A stretch of 64,000 nt of DNA from Amoebophrya sp. A120 (taxonomy: Eukaryota > Sar > Dinophyceae > Syndiniales > Amoebophryaceae), in assembly GCA_905178155.1 (NCBI GenBank), contig CAJINV010000016.1:1563102-1627101 (forward strand), given 5' to 3'. The first letter of the stretch is position 1. Each line of letters starts with the position of its first letter. The notes under the pieces were generated by a model. That model was not told the origin of the DNA. It saw only the letters and a list, made by a program, of their open reading frames with translations, and did not search any database. The translations under genes were made by a program, and so were the position numbers. Shown one piece after another: positions 54,412 to 64,000 of this stretch.

Positions 54412-56207
54412 CTAGTAAAACGGTTTTTTCATCGATCCCCCGCGTCCGCTTTGTACCGAAGCTCCACCACCGAGCATATTACCCTTTTTCAAACTCCCGT
54501 TCCCAACCGTCTGCAGGATGCTCTGCTCCATGAAGGCGTCTTCCGTCTGCGCGTTGAGCCCGACTCCAGACAGCAACGCCGACGAGGACTGCAGAAACGA
54601 CAGATCCGGTTCGTTGGTCGACTGCATCTTCTCGAGGAACGCCCGCAGCGCCTTCTTATCCGACACTAACCTCGCCACGTCTTCCTTGAACTTTTCCGCC
54701 TGCTTCCGGCCCAGGAATTTCAGCCGCTCCCGCTCCGCCGCGCCCTGCTCGATCTTGCGGTCCTGAGACTTGACCAAGTCTTCCAGTTCCTGGATGCGCT
54801 TCTCGTACTCCGTGCACTGCTTCTGCGCCCGGACAATCTGCCGGGCATACTCGTCGCGCTCCTGCATCGCCAGCCCGTGCCGACACTCCTCGGCAAGCTC
54901 GTTGCGTTCCTGTGATTTTTACGTCGTATAATTTGTGATGCTGTTCTACTGCATACAACGTGCAGAGAGGTATAAGAAGTAGAAGCTCCTAGAGTCTGCA
55001 ATGCAAAACTACGAAAAAGAGTGAGCTCTGTCATGCAGAATCAACAAAGAATAAGAACACGAACAAAATTATATACGTTCGTTGTCTTCGCCAGAGTGAC
55101 GCGCATGGAATCGAAGGTCTCCTGATTTCGGTCCGCATCGTGTCGCAACCTGGTGTATCAACTGCAAATATGTCTGGGTCTGGGAGAGTGGAACGCTTGT
55201 CATGCACATTTTGTATGACCCATGATGTTTGTGATGCATGCTCTAGCATCACAGGTTCTACTTTACGGGCTTCTTGATCATGCCTATCCCGCATGAGAAA
55301 TGCGGGATCCCCATAGCAACAACTGGAGTCCTCCTGCTCTTTATGCTATAGTACAAATTTTTTTAGACTCCAAGGTTAGCATCACAAGTTGCAATCTTCC
55401 AGACCCAGACATATTTGCAATGCATATGGTCACTTCGTCCTGCAGGTCCAGCATGCGCACGGAGGTTTTTTCGCTCTCCGTTTTCAGGATCACGTTCTGC
55501 CTGATCAGGGCCTCCAGATCTTCCAAAAAGGTTCGCGGCAACACCGCCGGCTCGGAGCGAATCCGGTCGCCCAGTTGCGCCGCGGCGTCCTGAGATTTTG
55601 GATATTTGAGAAGGAAATTTGATGTCATGCGGTCGTGCTCGTGCGACCCTCCGACTAATGAAACGACCAATGAGTTTGACTGGTTTGTGATGCTAAGAAT
55701 GTAGTAGTTAAATGCCGAGAATGAAGATCAACATGTGCGATTGCCCTACTACTTAAAAAATGCATTGCTGTATTGATGCTGTCTTCTTCATAACAAGTAA
55801 GTAAAAATTACCTCGATCTGCCTCAGCACTTGTTCTATCTCGTTGGGTCTCCTTTCCGAAAAGCTCTTCGGTCGCTGCCACAGTCTCGCCTCCGCGGGGG
55901 TCTTTCTCTCGGCCGCCCGCAGCCGCTCGCTGTCCTTCATGCTTTCCGCCTGCTGCGTGATGCCGTCCAGCGTGCGCAAGGCGCCCGTTTCCGGGGAATT
56001 GAAAGACCCGCGGTTTGGGTCGGAGAGCAACGACCCGGAATTCGGCAAATAGTTCAGGTTGTTCTGCTGTTGACTGGCGGGGGCGTTGGAAATGTCAAAT
56101 TTGTCGAGCTCCGCCTTCCAACCGGAGAGCTCCTTGAAATGCCGGGTGAGCATCCCCTCGAGGGCCTCCTCGCTCGAGGCGACAGCCTGGGGACGGGTGG
56201 TGGACAT
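54412..56207 (-). CDS. Coiled-coil protein
   Basis: Exons 56207-55812, 55589-55427, 55155-55077 and 54909-54412 join through GT-AG introns 1 and 3 and a family A introner (intron 2). The protein (about 377 residues) starts MSTTRPQAVASSEEALEGML. It has a Gln/Asn/Ser-rich linker and then long coiled coil: RRPNEIEQVLRQIE, EDLEALIRQNVILKTESEKT, DEVTRLRHDADRNQETFDSM, EYEKRIQELEDLVKSQDRK and ARLVSDKKALRAFLEKM. It ends in a Gly/Ser tail (GSMKKPFY). A cytoskeletal, ciliary or tethering role would fit such a protein, but no diagnostic motif assigns a family. Confidence 0.65.
55156..55426. mobile_element. Introner element, family A (copy 6)
   Basis: It runs TATCAACTGCAAATATG to TTTGCAATGCATA. The flanks TGGTG and TGGTC match at 4 of 5. 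Removal joins LQDEVT to RLRHDAD. Confidence 0.87.
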
Positions 56208-56782
56208 GATGCTTGGAGGTGAGTCAAATTGAATAAAAACAAAATCAAACAACGAGCTTGGGATGGATAACTAATGTTTTGTTCTGTCTGAAAATAGGAG
56301 CAGGAGTTTCAGGTTGTGTATATCAGGGCATGTCAACTGTGTGGGATTGGGGTCAAACAAAAGTCAAATCTACAGTAATTGTACTACGGCAAACACGGCT
56401 TGTTCAACAAGCGCACGAAGATTTCCGAATCGACGAAAAGACGACCGAGGGAGAAAACTACGCACGAAAAGCAAAAGTAGAACGTGAACGATCACCAGAA
56501 GTTGCTGTGCCTGTGCACCACGAAATCACAACGAAATAACAATAAGTTCGTTACACGGAGGCCAGGGCTAGTAAGTATGAACGAAACAGACGAAGGTTGT
56601 AACTTGGACGAGGTTTTGTACGCGCGGCGCGTTTATCGCAGGCAGAAACAAATCAAGAAACTTTCTCAGCACGACTTAAGTTGTACGTGTCTCGAACAAG
56701 AAACACTGGCTGACGATATTTACTTTGGCATCGCGTGGTCTTCAAACCGAAAAGGAATACCACAAGCCACGAACTCCTGAAC

Positions 56783-59700
56783 TTATTCTTCTTGATTAGT
56801 TTTTCTCTGTTTTGTCACGACTGTAGCGTGCTGCGAAAACTCGCCTTGATCTATCCTCCTCGGGTCAAAGGTTATGATTCTCTTGGTAGTACCTCCCAAA
56901 GGCGGATGTGCTGGCCTATACCTTTCTACAAGCTGATGATAGCTCTTGCTGTAGTCGTACAGCAGACCACTAGGGCCGCGGGGCCCACTGCTCCTATCAT
57001 CATGTTTGTTATTGCCGGCCTCTGGTGCAGCTCCTTCTTCCTCCCCACCTGATCCTACGAGCGATCCCATCGCAGAATCCTCGTAACTGCCTGCTCCAGG
57101 AGCCAGCTTTTCCTGTTCATTTTGTTGCGCACAGAACCCCAAGTTTGTGAAGCCAGGGACGCACTGCTGCTCCGTACTAGATCGCTTTATTCCGTCCTCA
57201 GCATCAGAAGAGGAGCTTGCGTGACGACCAGCAGCACCGATCACATCGCTATTATGAACTGCAAAAGTAACGCACTAGTATAAACCAGCCATGCTCCGGC
57301 TGCCGCCGGAGCGCAAGGCTGTTGGGCCGGGGCAAGACTGCTTGCCGATCGGACCACAACCCCACGGGCCTATGCAAAACGAAAGAAACATACTGGACTC
57401 CGGCCCCCGGTTTGCGCCGCACCAACCCGCAGGACCACTTGCGCGCTTCCCGCGCCTGTAGGCGCTCTGCGCAGGGAGCAGCTGTAAAGAACACCGGGGG
57501 CGAACAGAAGCCGCCCGGCGGGAGAGGGTAGCGCGAGAGGGTGGCGCGGGAGGGTGGCGCGAGAGGGTGGCGCGAGAGGGTGCGCGAGAGGGTGGCGCGA
57601 GAGGGTGGCGCGAGAGGGTGCGCGAGAGGGTGGCGCGAGAGGGTGGCGCGAAAAGGCGCCGAACCAAACAAGCCCGCGAATGGCCTGCAGTGCCAAATAT
57701 GGGCACTACCATGCGGATTTGCGCCCGCTTCTTTTTTTTTTTACCCTCTCGCAGACCTCTCACAGACCCTCTTTTGGACCTCTTTTGGGGGTCCCCGCTA
57801 ATAGTCCGGCTATACTCGCGGGTAGAGGTCGACAGAGGTGGCCGAGAGGTGGCGGAGAGGGTCCGCGAGAGGTCGCCCCTTATTCGCGCCACCTCTCTCC
57901 ACCTCTGTCCCCCTCTCGCGCCCCCTCTTTTTGACCTCTCTGCACCCTCTGTGCCACTTAGGCGGCGCCTAAGGGTGGGCGCTTACTGCGGGCCTTATTC
58001 GCGCACCCTCTCGAACGGGGTTTCGCGCCACCTCTCCACCTCTGTCGACCTCTTTTCTACCTCTGTCGACCTCTTTTTTACCTCTCGGCCACCTCTCTGG
58101 GACCCTCTGTCTACCTCTTTTTTCGCATGAATATAATGTATAGTAATTGCAATACAATTTGGCTCAGCAACATTACGTAATGCGGATTTGCCTTAGGAAC
58201 TAGATTTGTGATGCATAAATGCAATTAGTACGAGTACGATACTTTTGCACAGGATAGCTATCCCAGGTCCGGAATTCATCTTCGCGAAGGGGCTGCGGCT
58301 TATTTTCACCTGCTGCTTCATGATCTTCCCCGGCTTTGATGGGATCATCGACACCTGTTTCACCACCTCCGGCCGCCGAGGACAACGCACCAGTAGCAAC
58401 CGCAACGCTTCGCGTCCCCGGTGACGAGTCCTCCTGCAAGGGAAAAATCCGGGTCGTCGCCGACAAACTTTTGTCCGCCAATACGGCCTTCCCCTCGACC
58501 AATTTGAACTGATCCCGTCTCCGCCCATTGCTCACGCCAGTGAGTTTCTTCTTTACCAGATTGTCCAGTATCCCGTTGTACGCAGACTCCCGGTCATCCT
58601 GGCACAGCTTGTGTGCCTTCCGCATGGTGTGCCGCACGTCGATGTTCTTCGGTGGGTACTTGGATATGGCCCGCTCAGGTGTTACAGTCTACTCAACTGT
58701 TACGAAGAGCAACGGAGACTCGTACTTGCGATGCAGGAAAGAACGCTAACGCACGATTTGGCTTACATATGCTCACAGGATTCGTCCCCCTGACAAGTTG
58801 AAGCTCTGCCGTCGCCGTCCCAAACTGCAACTGCATGAAAAATCCGGCAAAATTTTCATTGCAAAAAAGCCGACACGACTCTGTGCGTCTCTCATGCTGA
58901 TCTTCATACAACAACCAAAATCTTCCAGAACCAAATTTCATTAGAAGTGTACCTGCTGAGATTGTAACACCTCAGAGCAGGTCATACGATACCAACATCG
59001 GTTTTTCCGCGCGTTCAGCATGTACTCTTCGACCACAGTGTTTGGTAACTTCCGTAAGTATTCCAGCAAGTTGTCCGTGTTCGCGATGGGCCATTTGATG
59101 ACGAACTTACTCGTGTCCAGAATGTCCTCGAAAGGAAGTTCCCACTGGTATCATATGTAAAAACGTCCCCACACCAGAGTCAAGATGGGGAATCTGCTAG
59201 ACAAATCAGCCAGCTTTGGTTGTTTGGCATGACAAGTTTGTCCGCGTAGTGTAGTGCTGTTTGAGCTAGTTTAGCAGCATTACAGATCTAGTATCTCGTG
59301 CTGATTGGAGCATGACAAATTTCAAAACCGCATTACAAAATGCTTCTCATGGGGCTCCGCATGAGAAACATTTTAAGCATGCAGAGTTGCATGACAACTA
59401 TGGTGTGGGTACGTTTTTACTCAGGATAACTGGTCGGAAAGGAGAACCGGGACGCAGTTGGTGAACAACGACTCGAAGATATTGAAAGAAAAAACTGTGT
59501 TAGTGTAGGTGTTTCAAAAATCACTATTTTTTTTCATATGCAAAACTCAAAAATTCTCAAGCTGCGGCGCAATCCCCGACCTGGTATGTGTTGATGTTTA
59601 TATGGTGAATTTATATAGTCAAAACTAGCTACGGTTGCTTCGGTATATGTGAATAGTTAAGGAGGCAGGACTCATCGGTGCTGGCGACGGCTGACTGAAG

Positions 59701-62546
59701 GTCGTGGAGCTTGATTTCTGGCGCAGAAGCATTCTGGCCCCAGGTGGGGCCAAGTACCGACTTGAAGGAGTACTGCGACGATGTCCGGCGGGTTTCGAAG
59801 CAGAAACATGAGTCCTGCCTCCTTAACTAGCTAAAGACAATTATTACCGAAGCAACCGTTAGCTACTTGCATTCCAAGCACCACAGCAAAGGCAGCATTA
59901 AGAAAACCGGACTTACCTGCTTTGAAAAAAATCTTGAGCTTTCGCTATTAAAAAATATCGCACTTTTTGAAATACCTACACTAACACAGTTTTTTCTTTC
60001 AATAGAAAAGCCGCAAACTCCACCCGGATTTACATCCTATCAGCTTCAAAAGTATCGACAAACTCGTACTACAAATCTGCTAGCTTCCGAAGGCCAACTA
60101 GCCGCAGTATGACAAGCTCCGTTTTTCTTCTTGTTCATGCTGAGAAAATCATTTCTTGAATGCATATGCACCCTGTAGCTGTACTATGGCGTCGTCAAGC
60201 TTGTATTTGCCTCAAGCTGTAAAAAATTTTCCGCGCGCCTTTTTTTGTATTTGATATCCATCACGTTGCACACATATAGCCCCCCACTATGGTGCGCGCC
60301 TAATGAACTAGCTAGCTTATTCGCAGCGCATCTCAGTGGCTAAAGACGGAGCTATCCGGCGCTGCTGCTCCACGGACTTGCCTCGGAGCGCCCCTGCAGC
60401 CTGGAGGTGCTGCAGCAGGTCCTCTTGCAGTCCAGCCGCTAGACAATGGGCCTCATTCTGTGCAAGTCGGTCGGAGTCGAGGGCGCAAACGGAACCTGCC
60501 CCGGCTGCGCCTCCCCTTGTTTCTACTGTCGCGCAGCTGTGCGCGCGTGTACCGGCAGGCGCGCGCGCTTTTTGCCTTTGCGGCTTTTTCATTAAAATGC
60601 GAAAAGCCCGAGAGCCTTTCGGGAAGGGTTCCCAGAGGGGTTCCGGGACCCCTTTTGGGGAGGGGTAGCACCATCGTGATTCGACGAAAAAGCAATAGGC
60701 TTTTTTTTAGGGTTCCGGGCACCCCTCCGGCCCCCCCTTTTTGGAACGGCTCCGGAAAGGCCTCCGCGGCCAACATATGTGCGTGGTGCCCGCTAGAGAC
60801 GAGGAGGCCAGGGCCTGTGTAGACATCTCGCGGGGCGTTTCCAGCCTCACACGCTGACCCAGGCCATAGCGGCAAATAGCTGCACGGAGAGAGCAACCCG
60901 GGAAACGGAGCAAACATTGCGCGCGCCCTGGTCGGAAAGGAGAACCGGGACGCAGTTGGTGAACAGCGACTCAAAGATATCCTGAGTAAAAACGTACCCA
61001 CACCAGAGTCAAGATGGCAAATCTGCTAGACAAATCAGCCAGCTTTGGTCGTTTGGCGTGACAAGTTCGTCCTCGTAGTGTAATCCTGTTTAGGTAGTTC
61101 AGCAGCATCACAGATCTAGTATATCATGCTGATTGTAGCATCACAAATCCCAAAACACGACTACACAATGCCTCTCATGGCGCTCCGCATGACAAACCTT
61201 TACCTTTTTGGCATGCAGATTTGCATGACAACTCTGGCGTGGGTACGTTTTTACTCAGGATAGAAGAGCCGCAAGCTCCACCCGGATTTACATCCTATCA
61301 GCTTGTTCAAAAGTATCGACAAACTCGTACTAATTGCAGACACGTGTGGAAAATCTGCTGCTTTCCAAGGCCAACTAGCCACAGCATGACAAGCTCCGTT
61401 TTTCATTTTCTTCTTGTTCCTGCTGAGAAAATCATTCGTTGAATGCATATGCGTCTTGGTCTTGTACTAGCTAACGATACTTTTGCAAAAATGCATACCT
61501 CTTGGGATGAAGCAAAACTTTGCGTTGCCCATCGCCTGGTGCATTTTCCGGAGCTCGGTGAACTCGGAAATAAACAAATCCGGCTCCGTGTCCTTCCAGT
61601 TCAGAATGGTCTGCCGAATGTTCGGCCCTCCGACCCAAGGGTGCGGACCTGGTGGTCGGTGGAGTTGTAGACATTGGGACCGACGTATTAGTTGTACAAC
61701 TTGAATATCAATTTACATCAATGAACTTCTACGCTCTTGTGCTAAGCAGGCACTGACGTCGTGCCACAAATGAACGAAGCAAGTTGCAGGAGTATTCAAT
61801 CACATTTTGTCATTTTTACCGCGCACCACGTCCGCCCGTCCGAAGAAGCACCCCAGGTATTCCCGCTCCGCCAACGGTTTTGCCATTTCCTGCAGGGAGA
61901 TCAACTCCGTCATGTCCAAATTCCCGGGGATCACGATGTCCTTCCAAGGTTGCCAGGGGGGCTCGATGATCCAAGCTAGGTCGTTGAACAGCTCTGTTTC
62001 CGGGGTCAAGACAATGGATTCGGGGATGTACGACCTCCAGGACTTGGATCAAAAGAAAACAAACACCCATGATCCATTTTTTGCATGACAAACACATGCA
62101 CAGGCGTCGATACATGTTTTAATAGATGACAAATTGCTACATTGGAACAATGGGTCTTTTTTTCTTCTAAACCATAACTCGAACACAGACGTGGACATTC
62201 CAGATCCGAAGGTGAAAACGTGGTCCCGTCCCCGACTGCGCTTGAAATACGGTAGTTTGTCCACCAAATCGATGTAGATTTGGTCAATCTCTTCCATCTT
62301 CCAAATGTTCCCCTCCAGCATGCAGATCGCGTAACCCGGCACGTAGAAAAAATCCGCTTCGTCCGGATCTAACGTTCGGAAAGAGGAGGCGCGGAAAAAG
62401 TCGTGGATCTGCGTCTCCATGCCCCACTGCCCCCGGCCGCAAAACATCGCCCCGATGGTAAGCTTTTTCAGCTCCGGAACTTCTTCCTCGTCGTACACGT
62501 AGACTTTGATTTTGTCGTGGAAGCTGTGTTGCAGCGTCTCGTCTTG
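56783..62546 (-). CDS. Exostosin-like GT47 glycosyltransferase
   Basis: GT47 enzymes are Golgi type II proteins that transfer sugars to glycans. The 5' end is missing: the first readable exon (from 62546, after CAG) gives HDKIKVYVYDEEEVPEL, then PDEADFFYVPGYAICM and RSRGRDHVFTFGSGM. Exons at 62042-61820 (SWRSYIPESIVLTPE, DIVIPGNLD) and 61648-61498 (PNIRQTILNW, KFCFIPRG) follow. An exon pair SGWSLRLF/ESLFTNCVPVLLSDQ occurs twice (61295-60928 and 60037-59429). Then come WELPFEDILDTSKFVIKWP (59148-58971), a Ser/Gly-rich tail exon (58678-58256) and a last exon (57252-56783). The PRG-SGWSLRLFES-CVPVLLSD-ILDTSKF order is the standard nucleotide-sugar site of the family. Six or more introners interrupt it. 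Upstream exons should lie beyond 62546, past or inside the element at 62697. Confidence 0.83.
57253..58255. mobile_element. Introner element, family B (copy 5), with 0.9-kb cargo
   Basis: The ends TATGAACTGCAAAAGTAACG and CGATACTTTTGCACAGGATA carry perfect GCTAT duplications. The 1,003-bp unit contains a GAGAGGGTGGCGC tandem array (57535-57660) and partly complementary CCACCTCT arrays (57830-58120), plus the GGGC-CTACCATGCGGATT module also seen near 2240. It is spliced between WDS and DVIGAAG in frame. Confidence 0.8.
58679..58970. mobile_element. Introner element, family F (copy 3), GT-AG compatible
   Basis: Inverted GTGTTACA/TGTAACAC-type ends and perfect CTCAG duplications (CTGAG on the coding strand). 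On the coding strand the intron can begin GTGTTAC and end at the AG of the duplication, so it is a canonical intron. Removal joins RMTCSE to RAISKYPP. Confidence 0.8.
59149..59428. mobile_element. Introner element, family D (copy 3)
   Basis: It runs TATCATATGTAAAAACG to TTTTTACTCAGGATA with perfect ACTGG duplications. Removal joins VLLSDQ to WELPFED. Confidence 0.9.
59480..60004. mobile_element. Introner element, family G (copy 2), with nested element
   Basis: It runs TATTGAAAGAAAAAACTG to TTTTTTCTTTCAATA. The flanks GAAGA and GAAAA match at 4 of 5. A separate inverted-repeat element sits inside at 59625-59866. Confidence 0.85.
59625..59866. mobile_element. Inverted-repeat element nested in an introner
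   Basis: The arms ACGGTTGCTTCGGTA and GTTAAGGAGGCAGGACTC recur inverted at the right (GAGTCCTGCCTCCTTAAC, TACCGAAGCAACCGT). It is about 240 bp with no coding frame. Confidence 0.8.
60171..60927. other. Spacer between the duplicated exon pairs
   Basis: No exon is supported. It contains local hairpins such as CGAGAGCCTTTCGGG and GGGGTTCCGGGACCCC and G/C homopolymer-rich DNA like other intronic filler in this window. The upstream exon copy ends at 60928 without an introner or GT donor. Confidence 0.5.
60928..61450. repeat. Duplicated exon pair, upstream copy
   Basis: It holds exons 60928-60977 and 61263-61295 with a complete family B introner on its 5' side. Coding sequences of the two copies differ by a few silent or conservative changes. 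Confidence 0.85.
60978..61262. mobile_element. Introner element, family D (copy 4)
   Basis: It runs TATCCTGAGTAAAAACG to TTTTTACTCAGGATA. The flanks AAAGA and GAAGA match at 4 of 5. It occupies the same exon junction as the family G unit in the other copy. Confidence 0.88.
61296..61497. mobile_element. Introner element, family B (copy 6)
   Basis: The ends contain CAAAAGTATCG and CGATACTTTTGCAAAAATG. The duplication is unclear (only GG shared). Removal joins CFIPRG to CKSGWSL. A truncated copy lacking the outer end lies at 60038-60170. Confidence 0.75.
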
Positions 62547-62696
62547 CTGCGCAAGCAGGCTGGAATAGTGGTTGGGAAGTCTTGGTAATGTGTGTTGATC
62601 TACTCAAGTTGTAGTGTTGTCGTTCTCGTTCTCGATCCAAAATTTTTTTCATGCGTTTTTACGTATCAACAGCTTCAGCGCAACATGAACATTGTA

Positions 62697-63932
62697 AGAG
62701 GCTGCACGATTAATCGACCCCCTTTTCGATACCGAAAAGGGGGGTAGAAGCGGGAATCTGACCGAGTTTACCCCCCCACGCCCCCCTTTTCGAAATTCGG
62801 GGGCTGTTTATCGCGAAGCCTATCGCGAGTCTGAATCCCGGCGGCACGGCGCGTATCATCCCTTTCGCCGCTTTGTTTTTGCAAAAGCGCAGCGGCAGCC
62901 ACATGCGGCACCCAGCTTCGCTGGATTGCAAGGCGCGCTACAGTGCGCAAAGTACACATCGCCGACGCTATGGAGCGAGTTCTCGTTTGTTGTTTTTCTT
63001 TTCGGAAAAAAAAGCGCAAGGGAAGCAAAGCGTAAGCGACGCGCTTTCTGCTTCTCAAAATAAAGCCGGCTCCCGATATCCCAAAACAAAGGGGGCGGCT
63101 TTCTTTCACAGAGCCCACCAGCAGCACAGCTGCCCAGGAGTAAATCATCTCCAACTTGATAGCAGTCCCAGCTGGTTGCAGACGTAGGCCGTCGACCTAC
63201 TGCGCAGAAAAAGAGCTGCTTCGCAGTAGCTTGGGCGCAGTTTGTAGAGGTAGACCAACTGCGGAGCAGCTCTACTGCTAAAAAACGGAGACGGTTCGCA
63301 ATGCGTCATGGCGAAGCTTCTTCGCCTGCGCACAAAGACAGGGCTTTCACAATTGCACAAAAACAGGGCTGCCACACAATAGACCACCAGGGGGGAGGTA
63401 CTTGTGACGCAGCATTGCACAGCCAGCCTCGGGATGTTGCAGCGACCACCTCAGCACTTCCTGCATTTGGAAAAGCTGAGGCGGCCACTTCGACCACTGG
63501 GGCGGCACGTTCTCCGCTGCATGTTCTCCGCTGCGCGCACGTAGCAGCGCGCGCCGCGAGCTTAGCTTTTTTTCAGTCTGCGCGCGCGCATTGCACGCTT
63601 GAAGCGTTTTCTGTTGTTGCACCCGTATGCCGATCCGCGCGCGCGCGCCGCGCGCGCCCAAGAAAATTCTGCTGTTGTGTTTCATTTTGTTCCAGCCACA
63701 CCGCAGAAACCGCAGCAGAAGAGAGACGCGCTGGGAAGCCGCAATAAGAAAACGAAACTTTTTTGCCGGGGCGGGGAAATTGCGGATTTAGATTTGAGGT
63801 CCGAGAAGGAAAATTGGTTGGGTCCGGAGGGACCCGGCCATGTCTGGATACGGCCCGCCCGCCAGACGACCGACCGCACCTACCCCCCCCTTTTCGGTAT
63901 CGAAAAGGGGGCCCATTAATCGTACGGCCTCT
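62697..63932. mobile_element. 1.24-kb element with compound inverted repeats
   Basis: The outer arms AGAGGCTGCACGATTAAT and ATTAATCGTACGGCCTCT are inverted. Just inside, each end holds its own palindrome, CCCCCTTTTCGATACCGAAAAGGGGG or a close match. Internal local inverted repeats (GTAGGCCGTCGACCTAC, GAGCTGCTTCGCAGTAG) follow. No transposase frame was found, so it is probably non-autonomous. It sits where the 5' exons of the GT47 gene would be expected. Confidence 0.7.
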
Positions 63933-64000
63933 AAATGATGTAATGCCAGAAAATAAAGACCACTATACCGATAGGTGTCGAGTAAATTCTGTCTTAGCCT

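Larger units (their letters stand above)
59429..60170. repeat. Duplicated exon pair, downstream copy
   Basis: It holds the exons at 59429-59479 and 60005-60037 plus the adjoining 130 bp of a family B introner lacking its outer end. It matches 60928-61450 closely in exons and flanking intron, but the intron between the exons is of a different family (G here, D there). Confidence 0.85.

Noticed and set aside
57535-57670. CRISPR-like array (GAGAGGGTGGCGC repeats)
   Set aside because: The units are contiguous tandem repeats with no unique spacers and lie within an introner.

Overview
The window looks like nuclear DNA of a dinoflagellate-lineage alveolate, most likely a syndinian parasite of the Amoebophrya type. 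Three things support this. Every protein-coding gene I can assemble lies on the minus strand, giving one long unidirectional array. A plant/dinoflagellate-type telomere heptamer (CCCTAAA) occurs internally. Most introns are introner elements (IEs): short inverted-repeat, non-GT/AG introns flanked by target-site duplications, as reported for Amoebophrya. The taxon is an inference; I could not search databases.

I defined IE families by their terminal inverted repeats. A contains TGTCTGGGTCTGGAAG, B GCAAAAGTATCG, C a GTTGAAATAATTTG-type subterminal word, D GTAAAAACGTxCCCACACCAG, E CCCCTCCCCATAT, F CAACTGTTACAT, G AACTGTGTTAGTGTA and H GTTAACGTTAACG. I count 29 copies. Twenty have a perfect 5-bp target duplication and eight match at 4 of 5. 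Nearly all begin TAT and end ATA. Removing the IE plus one duplication restores the reading frame throughout. The best test is the 4,197-codon gene at 27510-43640, where 12 IEs and one GT-AG intron must come out, and the exon lengths then sum to a multiple of three.

Layout. 1-1993: N-terminal part of an SWR1/INO80-type SNF2 ATPase, running off the left edge. 2552-3393: small coiled-coil protein. 4206-5183: RRP36. 5184-7429: intergenic DNA with a telomere-like tract beside a 62-bp palindrome. 7430-24369: about 17 kb bounded by inverted copies of a 380-bp repeat, holding three multi-exon genes of unknown function (minus strand) and a tyrosine recombinase (plus strand). Several exons of this block need a +1 frame change for their introns to stay in phase. 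24638-26338: EF-hand gene. 27510-43640: giant gene with an AHNAK-like repeat region fused to a divergent cytochrome P450. 45188-47553: small protein split by a 1.5-kb IE. 48903-50992: Mn-type (family II) inorganic pyrophosphatase. 52116-53439: single-pass membrane protein. 54412-56207: coiled-coil protein. 56783-62546: exostosin-like GT47 glycosyltransferase with a duplicated exon pair. 62697-63932: a non-coding inverted-repeat element.

The host genes do not form an obvious pathway. What unites the window is the intron-generating elements. They appear as simple short introns, as cargo carriers of 1.0 and 1.5 kb, at a start codon, as hosts for other elements, and as different families occupying the same site in two copies of one exon pair. 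No tRNA, rRNA or CRISPR array was seen.
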